Positions 36,214-43,930 of a stretch of DNA of 64,000 nt are shown here, piece by piece. The notes beneath the pieces are model-generated. The model saw nothing but the letters and a program-made list of their open reading frames with translations. It made no database searches and was not told the origin of the DNA. Made by a program: the position numbers and the translations under genes. The stretch is from DATARH01 sp963778385. Its GTDB lineage: Bacteria; Pseudomonadota; Alphaproteobacteria; ATCC43930; CGMCC-115725. The DNA lies in contig CAVZUA010000006.1 in the NCBI GenBank assembly GCA_963778385.1, forward strand, positions 124,001-188,000, written 5' to 3'. The stretch's first letter is position 1, and every line of letters begins with the position of its first letter.

Positions 36214-36293
36214 GTGGATGGCATAAAGAAAATCGTCATCCTGAGAGCCTGACTTGAAATGCGTTTGTAGCGTCGTCTGAGTGTTTTTTTCTG

Positions 36294-36436
36294 GTCATTC
36301 CGGGGCATCGCGCAGCGATGAACCCGGAACCTATGAACACGGCCCTCAAAAAAGCGCGTTCCGACGCCGTAACCACGTCGGAGCAGACCGTGTTCATGGG
36401 TTCCGGGTTCGGCCCTGCGGGCCGCCCCGGAATGAC
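36294..36436. repeat. MITE-like element, GTCATTCCGGGGC ends
   Basis: A 143-bp element with perfect 13-bp terminal inverted repeats GTCATTCCGGGGC and GCCCCGGAATGAC. Subterminal arms GAACCCGGAACCTATGAACA and TGTTCATGGGTTCCGGGTTC pair as well. The centre differs from the other copies at 55543-55686 and 62296-62412. No coding capacity. The rest of the gap 36437-36517 contains only the dioxygenase ribosome-binding site GAGG. Confidence 0.9.
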
Positions 36437-36517
36437 GAAGATAGTTTCGAGTTAGACTCTGAGGGGGCGCGGAACGCCGTCTCGAAGAACGCGACAGCAC
36501 TTCGCCGAGGTACGATG

Positions 36518-37405
36518 ATGGAACTAAGCATTTGCCAGCTTCATCCGCTCTTTGCCGCTGAAGTTTCCGGCGTCGAGGTTGGTCGGCCGATCGATGCGGC
36601 GACCGTCGCGGCACTCAACGCGGCGATCGACCGCTATGCGGTGCTGATCTTCCGCGGTCAGGATCTCGACGACGAGCGGCAGATGGCGTTCGCGCGCCAT
36701 TTCGGCGAGCTCGAACTGCCGCGCAGCGGTGTTGCCGATGTCAAGCGCCGGCTGCCGCCGGCGGTCGCCGACATCTCCAATCTCGATGCCGACAGCAGCG
36801 TTCGCGGACGCGACGATCCGCGCCGCTTCGACCAACTCGGCAACCGGCTGTGGCACACCGACGGCTCGTTCCGCCGCGTGCCGGCGGCGCTGTCGATGCT
36901 CTATGCCCATCGCGTGCCGGGCCCCAGCCCCAAGGGCAATGGCGAGACCGAGTTCGCCGATATGCGCGCCGCCTATGACGCGCTGTCGGACCAGCAGAAA
37001 GAAGACATCGCCGATCTCGTCGCGCTGCACGATATTGCCTGGTCGCGCGGGCAGTTGGGGTTTGGCGACCTGCTGTTCGGCGAAAAGCAGGTGCTGCCGC
37101 CGGTGCCGCAGCGGCTGGTGCGCACCCATCCGGGGTCCGGGCGTAAGGTTCTGTATGTCGCGGCGCACGCCTCCGAGATCGTCGGCTGGCCGGTGCCGGA
37201 AGGGCGCCTGCTGTTGCGCGAACTGATCGAGCACGCGACGCAGCGCGAATTCGTCTACCGCCACGATTGGCGCGAGGGCGACCTCGTCATTTGGGATAAC
37301 CGCGCGACGATGCATCGCGGCCGCCATTTCGATGAGACGAAAATCCGTGATTTGCGGCGGGTGACCACCCGCGATGTCGCCTCAACGCTCGATCAGGTAG
37401 CCTGA
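36518..37405 (+). CDS. TauD/TfdA family Fe(II)/2-oxoglutarate dioxygenase
   Basis: A 295-residue enzyme, MELSICQLHPLFAAEVSGVE. The start at 36518 gives 7 nt spacing from GAGG; an ATG directly before it is the alternative. The iron triad is visible as His and Asp in LWHTDGSFR and the distal His in NRATMHRGRHFD. Arg residues in LRRVTTRD bind 2-oxoglutarate. Members oxidise taurine, 2,4-D, quaternary ammonium compounds or alkyl sulfates. A sulfotransferase gene follows 64 bp downstream, but the link to sulfur compounds is speculative. Confidence 0.88.
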   Translation: MELSICQLHPLFAAEVSGVEVGRPIDAATVAALNAAIDRYAVLIFRGQDLDDERQMAFARHFGELELPRSGVADVKRRLPPAVADISNLDADSSVRGRDDPRRFDQLGNRLWHTDGSFRRVPAALSMLYAHRVPGPSPKGNGETEFADMRAAYDALSDQQKEDIADLVALHDIAWSRGQLGFGDLLFGEKQVLPPVPQRLVRTHPGSGRKVLYVAAHASEIVGWPVPEGRLLLRELIEHATQREFVYRHDWREGDLVIWDNRATMHRGRHFDETKIRDLRRVTTRDVASTLDQVA

Positions 37406-37469
37406 TCGCCGCGTTTTCCGCGCCTGCATTGCGAGAAATTTAACCTCGTCGGGCGATCTTCGTCCGGTG

Positions 37470-38153
37470 ATGTGGCGGCAGCTGATCTTCCTGCATATCC
37501 CGAAAACCGCCGGCTGGGCCTTGCACGCGGCGCTGCAGCCGATCTTCGGCGAGGCGCAATCGCTGCGGGTCAACGACGGCAACGACCTGGAGCGGCTTCG
37601 CGCGCTCTCGCCCCGCGACTTCTCGCGCTATCGCTATGTTTCCGGCCACTTCACGTATAACGACGTGAAGCCGAAATGCCGTGACGACGCGCTGTTCGTC
37701 AGCATCTTGCGTGATCCCGTCCGGCGTCTGATCTCCGAGTTCAACTATATTGCCAGCTGGGCCGACCACCCCCACCACGAGCACTTCAAGGACCTGCGGT
37801 TCAGCAACCATGTTGCCGCCAATGCCGCTTTTATCCGCGGTCTGCAATGCGATTGGCTCTCGGGGCACCGCGATGCTGAACGGGCGATGGCGGTGATCCG
37901 GCAGAACTACGCGCTGGTCGGCACGGTCGAGAAGTATTCCGCGTTTATCGCTGCGCTGGGGCAGCTTATCGGACACGATATTCCGACAGCGCGAAGCAAC
38001 GTCACCCAGGGGCAAGGGTTGCTCGACATCGACAGCCGGCTCTGCGGGCTGCTGCTCGATCTTGCCGATGAGGACCGCCGGCTGATCGATCAGGTCGCAG
38101 CGTTGCCGGGTGGCGTCTTTACCGGCGGTCTCACCCAGACCATCGACCTCTAG
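37470..38153 (+). CDS. Sulfotransferase family protein
   Basis: A 227-residue protein starting MWRQLIFLHIPKTAGWALHA. The PAPS 5'-phosphosulfate loop is LHIPKTAG, and the 3'-phosphate motif is SILRDPVRRLISEFNY. Bacterial members of this family modify glycans, lipids or small metabolites. No signal peptide is present and no PAPS-synthesis gene is in the window. An overlapping GTG at 37467 is an alternative start. The acceptor is unknown, and the nearest genes do not identify it. Confidence 0.82.
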   Translation: MWRQLIFLHIPKTAGWALHAALQPIFGEAQSLRVNDGNDLERLRALSPRDFSRYRYVSGHFTYNDVKPKCRDDALFVSILRDPVRRLISEFNYIASWADHPHHEHFKDLRFSNHVAANAAFIRGLQCDWLSGHRDAERAMAVIRQNYALVGTVEKYSAFIAALGQLIGHDIPTARSNVTQGQGLLDIDSRLCGLLLDLADEDRRLIDQVAALPGGVFTGGLTQTIDL

Positions 38154-38225
38154 CCGCGGTTGCGCCAGCGGCCGATTTTGCGATTATCAGCGCCACAAGA
38201 GCAGGGTGGCGAGGAGCGATCGGTC

Positions 38226-38663
38226 ATGGCGAAAATCCCGAAGACGCTGAACGAGCATATCAACACCGCCTTTCCGGCGAATGTCTGCCTCTTGGCCTCG
38301 GTGCTGCCTGACGGCTTCGCGCAAGTGACGCCGCGCGGCGGCACGATGGTCTATGACGACGGGCATATCGGCCTGTGGGAGCGCGGCGGCGGCAGCACCG
38401 CCGAAAACATGAAGGACGGCAGCAAGCTGACGATCTATTTCCGCAAGCCGTCGCTGCGCGAGGACGGGACGTTGCCGCGTGGCGGCATCGCCCGGTTCTA
38501 CGGCACCGCGAAAATCTACAGGTCAGGTCCGGTCTACGAGGAAGTCTGGCGGCGCCTTGTTCAGCCGGAAAAGGACCGCGACCCCGAAAAGAAAGGCTAT
38601 GCGGTGCTGATCGCCGTCGAGCGCGCCGAGGATCTGGCGGGAGAGCCGCTCAATCTCGATTAA
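38226..38663 (+). CDS. Pyridoxamine 5'-phosphate oxidase-like FMN-binding protein
   Basis: A 145-residue split-barrel protein, MAKIPKTLNEHINTAFPANV. The stretch NVCLLASVLPDGFAQVTPRG, followed by LWERGGGSTAENMKDGSKLTIYF, matches the flavin-binding PNPOx-like fold. True PNP oxidase is longer and has a distinct C-terminal substrate motif, which is absent here. Such proteins often reduce or bind flavin and F420-like cofactors or act as general stress proteins. GGAG lies upstream of the ATG. Confidence 0.82.
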   Translation: MAKIPKTLNEHINTAFPANVCLLASVLPDGFAQVTPRGGTMVYDDGHIGLWERGGGSTAENMKDGSKLTIYFRKPSLREDGTLPRGGIARFYGTAKIYRSGPVYEEVWRRLVQPEKDRDPEKKGYAVLIAVERAEDLAGEPLNLD

Positions 38664-38705
38664 GACCGCCGGAGCTAGCCCGGGAAGACGCAACAAAAAG
38701 GTTGC

Positions 38706-38754
38706 TTGATCAAATCTCGTTTGCGACAGTATGAGCAACCTGGAGGTTGCTCAT
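38706..38754 (+). promoter_or_regulatory. Promoter and perfect palindrome, likely ArsR operator
   Basis: ATGAGCAACC (38731-38740) and GGTTGCTCAT (38745-38754) form a perfect 10-bp inverted repeat around TGGA. It covers the Shine-Dalgarno GGAGG and the first two bases of the start codon at 38753. TTGATC at 38706 and TATGAG at 38730, 18 bp apart, could be the -35 and -10 boxes, so the palindrome would also overlap the -10. A further AGGTTGCTTGAT lies just upstream (about 38698). The downstream ArsR-type repressor is the natural ligand. The same sequence in RNA could hide the ribosome-binding site. Confidence 0.55.
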
Positions 38755-39208
38755 GAGCAATAGCATCGAAAAGCGTATCGAATTACGATCACCGATCTCG
38801 CGCGTGTGGCGCGCACTGACAGACCATCGCGAGTTCGGCGAATGGTTCCGCGTCACCGTCGATGGACCGTTCGCCCCGGGCCGCACGGTTCGCGGTCACA
38901 TCCTCCATCCGGGGTACGAGCATCTTACCTGGGCGGCCACGGTCGAGAGCCTGGAGCCCGAACGGTTGTTTTCGTTCCGCTGGCATCCCTATGCCATTGA
39001 TCCGCAGGTCGACTATTCCACCGAGCCGACAACGCTCGTCGAGTTCAGGCTGGAGCCCAAGGCCGATGGCGGCACCATTCTCCATTTGACGGAATTGGGG
39101 TTTGACGCCATTCCACAGCACCGACGGTCCGAGGCGTTCAGCATGAACGAGCGCGGCTGGACGGAGCAGATGAAGAATATCGCGCGTCATGTCGGCAGCG
39201 CCGATTGA
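38753..39208 (+). CDS. SRPBCC/AHSA1-like domain protein
   Basis: A 151-residue protein, MSNSIEKRIELRSPISRVWR, with GGAGG 6 nt before its ATG. The START/Bet v1-like fold is marked by RVWRALTDHREFGEWFRV and by LFSFRWHPYAID followed by TTLVEFRLEPKADGG. Genes of this type are very often paired with an ArsR regulator, as here, where the next gene overlaps by 20 bp. The function is unassigned; the fold has a large hydrophobic pocket. Confidence 0.88.
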   Translation: MSNSIEKRIELRSPISRVWRALTDHREFGEWFRVTVDGPFAPGRTVRGHILHPGYEHLTWAATVESLEPERLFSFRWHPYAIDPQVDYSTEPTTLVEFRLEPKADGGTILHLTELGFDAIPQHRRSEAFSMNERGWTEQMKNIARHVGSAD

Positions 39209-39533
39209 ACCATCCACCGAGCTTGAGGCCCGCGCGGCGATTTTCGCCGCGCTGGGCGACGAAACGCGGCTGGCGCTCGTGGCAAGGCTGTCCGGCGGGA
39301 TACCGTTATCGATTTCCCGGCTTACCGAGGGTTCGGCGCTAACCCGCCAGGCGATCACCAAGCATCTGCGCGTGCTCGAAAGCGCCGGCGTGGTGCGCAG
39401 CGCGCGCGCCGGCCGCGAAAGCCAATTCGAATTTCGGCCCGAGGCGCTTAATGAGCTGCGGTCGTATTTGGAGCGCGTTTCGGCGCAGTGGGATGATGCG
39501 CTAGCGCGGCTCAAATCTTTCGTCGAGCGCTGA
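39189..39533 (+). CDS. ArsR-family winged-helix transcriptional regulator
   Basis: A 114-residue regulator, MSAAPIEPSTELEARAAIFA. The winged-helix core is FAALGDETRLALVARLSGG, with the recognition helix in LTRQAITKHLRVLESAGVV and the wing in RAGRESQFEFRPEAL. There is no cysteine, so it does not sense metals by the usual ArsR sites. It probably represses the two-gene operon through the palindrome at 38731-38754. Its stop abuts the convergent nadK stop with no gap. Confidence 0.9.
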   Translation: MSAAPIEPSTELEARAAIFAALGDETRLALVARLSGGIPLSISRLTEGSALTRQAITKHLRVLESAGVVRSARAGRESQFEFRPEALNELRSYLERVSAQWDDALARLKSFVER

Positions 39534-40301
39534 CTACGTCATGAACTGTTCTTTAAACACGCGTTCCTGAAGGTTGGCATCGCGGTCGAAGAGCAGGACC
39601 ATCGAGATTTCCGGGGCCTCGCGGATTTCGACGCAGGTGATATCGCGGACCTCGGTAAAATCAGCGACAGCGCTGACTGGGCGCTTTTCGGTCTCCAGTG
39701 CATCGATGCGCACCTGTGCGCCGTGGCGCAATAGCGCGCCGCGCCAGCGCCGCGGGCGGAATGCGCTGATCGGCGTCAGCGCCAGGATTTCCGAATCGAG
39801 CGGAATGATCGGCCCGTGTGCCGCGAGGTTGTAGGCGGTGCTGCCGACCGAGGTGGACAGCAGGATGCCGTCGGCCATCAGCTCCTCGAGGCGCACGACC
39901 CCGTCGACGCTGACCTTGAGCTTTGCCGCCTGGCGCGTCTCGCGGAGCAGCGACACTTCGTTGAAGGCGATAGCCCGCTGGACGACGCCGTCCTCCTGGG
40001 TCGCGGTCATCTCGAGCGGGTAAAGGGTCACCCGCTGCGCGGTTTCCAGCCGTTCTTCGAGGCCTTCGACATCGTAGGGGTTCATCAGGAAACCGACGCT
40101 GCCGCGATGCATGCCGAAGATCGGCACGCCCTTGCCGACAAAACGATGCAACGTTTCAAGCATGAAGCCGTCGCCACCGAGCGCGACGACGATCTCGGCC
40201 TCGGCGGGGTCGACTATTCCGTAGACTCGATGCAGGTCGACGAGAGCTTGCTGCGCCGCCTCCGCGTCGGAGGCGACGAAGGCGACGCGCGGCAGGCTCA
40301 C
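39534..40301 (-). CDS. nadK: NAD kinase
   Basis: A 255-residue protein starting at a GTG (MSLPRVAFVASDAEAAQQAL). The ATP-binding GGDG is in VALGGDGFMLETLH, the NE motif in AIAFNEVSLLRET, and the substrate-binding region in LLSTSVGSTAYNLAAHGP. It phosphorylates NAD+ to NADP+. The start codon overlaps the moaA stop as GTGA, so its translation should depend on moaA translation. The upstream extension in the same frame encodes moaA shadow sequence and was discarded. Confidence 0.93.
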   Translation of the reverse strand: MSLPRVAFVASDAEAAQQALVDLHRVYGIVDPAEAEIVVALGGDGFMLETLHRFVGKGVPIFGMHRGSVGFLMNPYDVEGLEERLETAQRVTLYPLEMTATQEDGVVQRAIAFNEVSLLRETRQAAKLKVSVDGVVRLEELMADGILLSTSVGSTAYNLAAHGPIIPLDSEILALTPISAFRPRRWRGALLRHGAQVRIDALETEKRPVSAVADFTEVRDITCVEIREAPEISMVLLFDRDANLQERVFKEQFMT

Positions 40302-41290
40302 CCGCCGGTCACACTCATATGGCGGGCGATGGCCGGCCGCTGGTGGCGACGGTCGATGATGAAGTCGTGGCCCTTGGGCTTGCGGCTGATCGCCTCGCGG
40401 ATCGCCGCTTCGAGCGGGCCGTCGCTCTCGGACTGCCGCACCGGGGTGCGCAGATCGGCGGCGTCCTCCTGGCCGAGGCACATATACAGCGTGCCGGTGC
40501 AGGTCAGCCGCACGCGGTTGCAGCTTTCGCAGAAATTATGGGTGAGCGGGGTGATGAAGCCGAGCCGTCGGCCGGTCTCGCGCACCGTGGTGTAGCGCGC
40601 CGGGCCGCCGGTACGGTAATCGCTGTCGTCGAGCGTCCAGCGCCGCTGCAGCCGTGCGCGCACCAGGGACAGCGGCAGATACTGGTCGAGCCGCGTCTCG
40701 CCGCCGATATCGCCCATCGGCATGACCTCGATGAGCACCAGGTCAAAACCCTGTTCGCCGCACCACGCGACCAGGTCGTTGAGCTCATCCTCGTTGATGC
40801 CGCGCAGCGCTACGGTGTTGATCTTGACCTGCAAGCCGGCGCGTTTTGCGGCGTCGAGACCGGCCAGCACCTGATCGAGCCGGCCGCGCCGGGTGATCTC
40901 GGCGAATTTCGTCGGGTCGAGTGTATCGAGCGACACATTCACCCGCCGCACGCCGCACGCGCGCAGCTCCTCGGCGTGGCGGTCAAGCTGGCTGCCGTTG
41001 GTGGTGAGCGTCAGCTCGTCGAGCGCGCCGCTGTCGAGATGGCGGCCGAGTGAGCGGAACAAGGTCATGATGTCGCGCCGCACCAGCGGCTCGCCGCCGG
41101 TCAGCCGCAGCTTTTTGACGCCGAGTCGGACAAAGGCGCTGCATACCCGGTCGAGCTCTTCCAACGTCAGGAGTTCGCGCTTCGGCAGAAAACTCATCTC
41201 TTCCGCCATGCAATAGACGCAGCGGAAGTCGCAGCGGTCGGTCACCGATACGCGCAAATACGAAATATGACGGCCAAACGGATCGATCAT
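40298..41290 (-). CDS. moaA: GTP 3',8-cyclase (molybdenum cofactor biosynthesis protein A)
   Basis: A 330-residue radical-SAM enzyme. The N-terminal [4Fe-4S] cysteines are C20, C24 and C27 in TDRCDFRCVYC. The second cluster is formed by CESCNRVRLTC and a further Cys in YMCLGQED. The C-terminus ends in the functionally important GG. It catalyses the first step of Moco synthesis with MoaC, converting GTP to 3',8-cyclo-GTP. A TATATATA run lies about 45 bp upstream at 41320-41328 and could belong to its promoter. It is cotranscribed with nadK. Confidence 0.95.
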   Translation of the reverse strand: MIDPFGRHISYLRVSVTDRCDFRCVYCMAEEMSFLPKRELLTLEELDRVCSAFVRLGVKKLRLTGGEPLVRRDIMTLFRSLGRHLDSGALDELTLTTNGSQLDRHAEELRACGVRRVNVSLDTLDPTKFAEITRRGRLDQVLAGLDAAKRAGLQVKINTVALRGINEDELNDLVAWCGEQGFDLVLIEVMPMGDIGGETRLDQYLPLSLVRARLQRRWTLDDSDYRTGGPARYTTVRETGRRLGFITPLTHNFCESCNRVRLTCTGTLYMCLGQEDAADLRTPVRQSESDGPLEAAIREAISRKPKGHDFIIDRRHQRPAIARHMSVTGG

Positions 41291-41385
41291 TGCTCTTTCA
41301 GCGCCCAGTCGGAGCGGTACGTTCGGCTATATATAAGGTTGGCGCCGGCAAATGTCGCCCCCGATGCGTTCATGCGGCTTGTGCG

Positions 41386-41868
41386 CTAGGCGGCTGGGTC
41401 GGGCGGAAACCAGTCGCGCAGCACTTGCTCTTCGGTAAAGGTACTGGCACGGAGGCGCGTCGCCGCGGCACGGTCGATTTCTCCGTAGCTTTCTAGGTCT
41501 CGAACCACGAGCCGGATGGCTCGCTTGGTTTCGGCGCCGATCGTCGTATTCACTTCTTCTCGCAGGCTCGGACTTGTCTGAAGCAGATAGTCGATCTCGA
41601 TTCTCGCGTTGTCGATCGATTCCATCCAGCCGCGCCGAGGATCTCGCGCAGGCGAATATTCGAGCTTCAACAGATGCTGAATGATCCGACGGACCTGGCT
41701 ATGCAGCCCTGATTTCTGAGCGCCGCCCAAGTCTTCGATCTCCTCCGCGAGATTTTCCCAATCTAGGGCGAGGTTCGACCCAGCCGCGGCCGCCGCGCGA
41801 AGCGCTTCCGCCTGCTCTTTCGACCAAGCCAGAAAGTCCTTGTCGTGGAGGGTCTTCACATCCGACAC
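41386..41868 (-). CDS. DUF29 family protein
   Basis: A 160-residue protein, MSDVKTLHDKDFLAWSKEQA, starting at a GTG with GAGG 6 nt upstream. The stretch DWENLAEEIEDLGGAQKSGL and the segment SPARDPRRGWMESIDNARIEI are hallmarks of DUF29, an all-helical family common in cyanobacteria and Proteobacteria and unassigned in function. Base composition is more AT-rich than its neighbours. A TTG 30 bp further upstream is an alternative start. It stands alone. Confidence 0.85.
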   Translation of the reverse strand: MSDVKTLHDKDFLAWSKEQAEALRAAAAAGSNLALDWENLAEEIEDLGGAQKSGLHSQVRRIIQHLLKLEYSPARDPRRGWMESIDNARIEIDYLLQTSPSLREEVNTTIGAETKRAIRLVVRDLESYGEIDRAAATRLRASTFTEEQVLRDWFPPDPAA

Positions 41869-41930
41869 AGTTGGCCTCAAGAACAATTTGGCTCGCAATG
41901 ATAACGCGGAGCGCGGCGTAGTCGCGCGGC

Positions 41931-42131
41931 CTATTTATGCGTCGGCAGGTCGATCGGGGCGCAGTTGGTGCGGCCGGACATCAGGCAGTCCTGTATCTGC
42001 CCTTGGTGGCGCAGCATCGTCGTCAGGTAATAGCCAGCAATAACGAGCAATGCGGTGATCGCCAGGCCGATCAGCGCGCCGCGGCGATTGCCGCCGCCAT
42101 CGTCATCGGGTTCGTTCGGGCCGTGCGTCAT
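41931..42131 (-). CDS. Small single-pass membrane protein
   Basis: A 66-residue protein with one strong hydrophobic segment, ALIGLAITALLVIAGYYL, an acidic/glycine-rich N-terminus (NEPDDDGGGNRR) and a short tail with two cysteines, IQDCLMSGRTNCAPID. I know similar small proteins from alphaproteobacterial genomes but no function. The tail probably faces the periplasm, where the two cysteines could pair. A longer frame to 42194 is possible but lacks a ribosome-binding site. Confidence 0.6.
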   Translation of the reverse strand: MTHGPNEPDDDGGGNRRGALIGLAITALLVIAGYYLTTMLRHQGQIQDCLMSGRTNCAPIDLPTHK

Positions 42132-42260
42132 GGTTGCACAGTGCCGGCGCATCTCCACTTCAGCAAGCTGCTCAGCATCCCCGCATGGCACCATGGCTCT
42201 TCCCGCAAACGTCGCGGCGGGAGTAGATTTCGGCTGGTTCTATCAGCCGAGAAGCGGTCG

Positions 42261-43559
42261 ATGCCCGATCCGATCACGGTCAATCCGCTCACCCTGAGTG
42301 TGCGCGACGCGGCACAGGCCATCGCCGCCGGGCGGCTGGGTGTGGTCGATTACGCCAACGCCTGGCTGACGCAAATCGACGCGCGGGAGGCGGAGGTCGG
42401 CGCGTTCCAGTATTTCGACCGTGACGCCGTCCTGGCGGCAGCGCGGCGATGCGACAACGAGCCGCCGCGCGGGCCGCTCCACGGCATCCCCGTCGCGGTC
42501 AAGGACGTGATCGACACCTCCGATCTGCCGACCGGCTACGGCTCGCCGATCTACCGTAACCACCGACCAGCCACCGACGCTTCGTGTGTGGCGCTGTCGC
42601 GGGCCGCCGGAGCTATCGTCCTCGGCAAGACGGTAAGCACCGAATTTGCCTATTTCACTCCCGGCAAGACGACGAATCCGCATAATTCCGCGCATACGCC
42701 GGGGGGCTCGTCGAGCGGCTCGGCGGCTGCTGTCGGCGCCGGCATGGCACCGCTCGCCTTCGGGACCCAGACCGCCGGCTCGATCCTGCGGCCGGCGTCG
42801 TATTGCGGCGTCGTCGGCTACAAGCCGAGCTTCGGACTTGTGCCGCGCTACGGCGTCAAGGCCCTGGCGGACAGCCTCGACACGGTCGGCATCATGGCGC
42901 GTCATGTCGCCGACGCGGCTTTCTTCATCGGCGTGCTGACGGACCGGCGGGCGTTGCGCGACTTGTCGGCGCCGCTACCGCCGCGCATCGGGTTTTGCCG
43001 CACGCCGATGTGGGACGAGGCGGAGCCCGAGAGCGCGGCGGCGCTCGATCGCGCCCGAGGCGCGCTACTCGCGGCGGGCGCGCGAATCGATGACGTTGCG
43101 GTGCCCGAGACGCATCGCGGCCTCGCGGCGGCGCAGAACACGATCATGAGTTACGAGATGACCCAGGCGCTTGCCGATGAGCGCCTCCGCCACGGCGCGC
43201 AGATCTCGCCGCGCCTCGGGCAGCTCTTCGACCACGGCATGACGATCGGCGCTGACAGCTACGATTCGGCCCGCGCCGAGGCGGCGGCCGCGCGGCACGG
43301 CCTCGGCGAGTTCTTTGGCGACTGTGCAGCGATTGTCGTCCCGGCGGCGCCGGGCGAGGCGCCGATCGGGCACGAATACACCGGCAACCCGGTCTTCAAC
43401 CGCATGTGGACGTTGCTCGGGACCCCGGCGGTGACGATCCCGGCGGGGCAGGGACCGCGCGGCTTGCCGGTCGGCGTCCAACTCGTCGGCCGAATCGGTG
43501 AGGACGCGCGGCTGATGGCCTGTGCGCTGTTCGCGGAGAAAGCGCTGGCCGGCGCATGA
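42261..43559 (+). CDS. Amidase (amidase signature family)
   Basis: A 432-residue enzyme, MPDPITVNPLTLSVRDAAQA. The Ser-cisSer-Lys triad is visible: Lys in GIPVAVKDVID, cis-Ser in TPGGSSSGSAAAV, and the nucleophile in GTQTAGSILRPASYCG. Members hydrolyse amides, aryl amides or allophanate; it lacks a GatA context (no gatB or gatC nearby), so it is a catabolic amidase. Allophanate hydrolase would fit the urea theme of the window, but nothing proves that. The next gene overlaps by 4 bp (ATGA). Confidence 0.9.
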   Translation: MPDPITVNPLTLSVRDAAQAIAAGRLGVVDYANAWLTQIDAREAEVGAFQYFDRDAVLAAARRCDNEPPRGPLHGIPVAVKDVIDTSDLPTGYGSPIYRNHRPATDASCVALSRAAGAIVLGKTVSTEFAYFTPGKTTNPHNSAHTPGGSSSGSAAAVGAGMAPLAFGTQTAGSILRPASYCGVVGYKPSFGLVPRYGVKALADSLDTVGIMARHVADAAFFIGVLTDRRALRDLSAPLPPRIGFCRTPMWDEAEPESAAALDRARGALLAAGARIDDVAVPETHRGLAAAQNTIMSYEMTQALADERLRHGAQISPRLGQLFDHGMTIGADSYDSARAEAAAARHGLGEFFGDCAAIVVPAAPGEAPIGHEYTGNPVFNRMWTLLGTPAVTIPAGQGPRGLPVGVQLVGRIGEDARLMACALFAEKALAGA

Positions 43560-43846
43560 GACGGCTCGCCGCATTATTGCTGGCCGCGACCCTCGCGGGA
43601 TGCAGCGGCTTTACCCCGTTCGTCACCGCGTCGCCGGCACTCGCGCCGGGAGAGAGCAGCCCCGGCAAGCGTGTGTCGATATGCTACAACACCTTGAAGA
43701 CCCCGCCCGAAAAGCTCCAGGAAATGGCGCAGGCGGAGTGTCTCGGCGAAGGCGTCGCCCAGCCCCTCGACAGCGATTACCGGCTGGACAACTGCCCGCT
43801 GATGACGCCCGGTCGGGCCACCTTCCTGTGCAAGCCGGCCAAATAG
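43556..43846 (+). CDS. Small hypothetical lipoprotein
   Basis: A 96-residue protein, MRRLAALLLAATLAGCSGFT, with a clear lipobox LAGC. The mature part has four further cysteines (SICYNTLK, AECLGEG, DNCPLM, FLCKPAK), enough for two disulfides. It is translationally coupled to the amidase by an ATGA overlap. Family not recognised; I believe similar cysteine-containing lipoproteins are widespread in alphaproteobacteria. Confidence 0.72.
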   Translation: MRRLAALLLAATLAGCSGFTPFVTASPALAPGESSPGKRVSICYNTLKTPPEKLQEMAQAECLGEGVAQPLDSDYRLDNCPLMTPGRATFLCKPAK

Positions 43847-43930
43847 ATTAGCGGGGACGCGACACGACGCCCGATGGCGAAACCGCGGCGCTATGCTATC
43901 CTGGCGACATTCCAGCCGATCGCGACAGCC

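Noticed and set aside
41291..41385. Moco riboswitch or leader upstream of moaA
   Set aside because: Only 95 bp without recognisable conserved structure; just an AT-rich stretch that may be a promoter.
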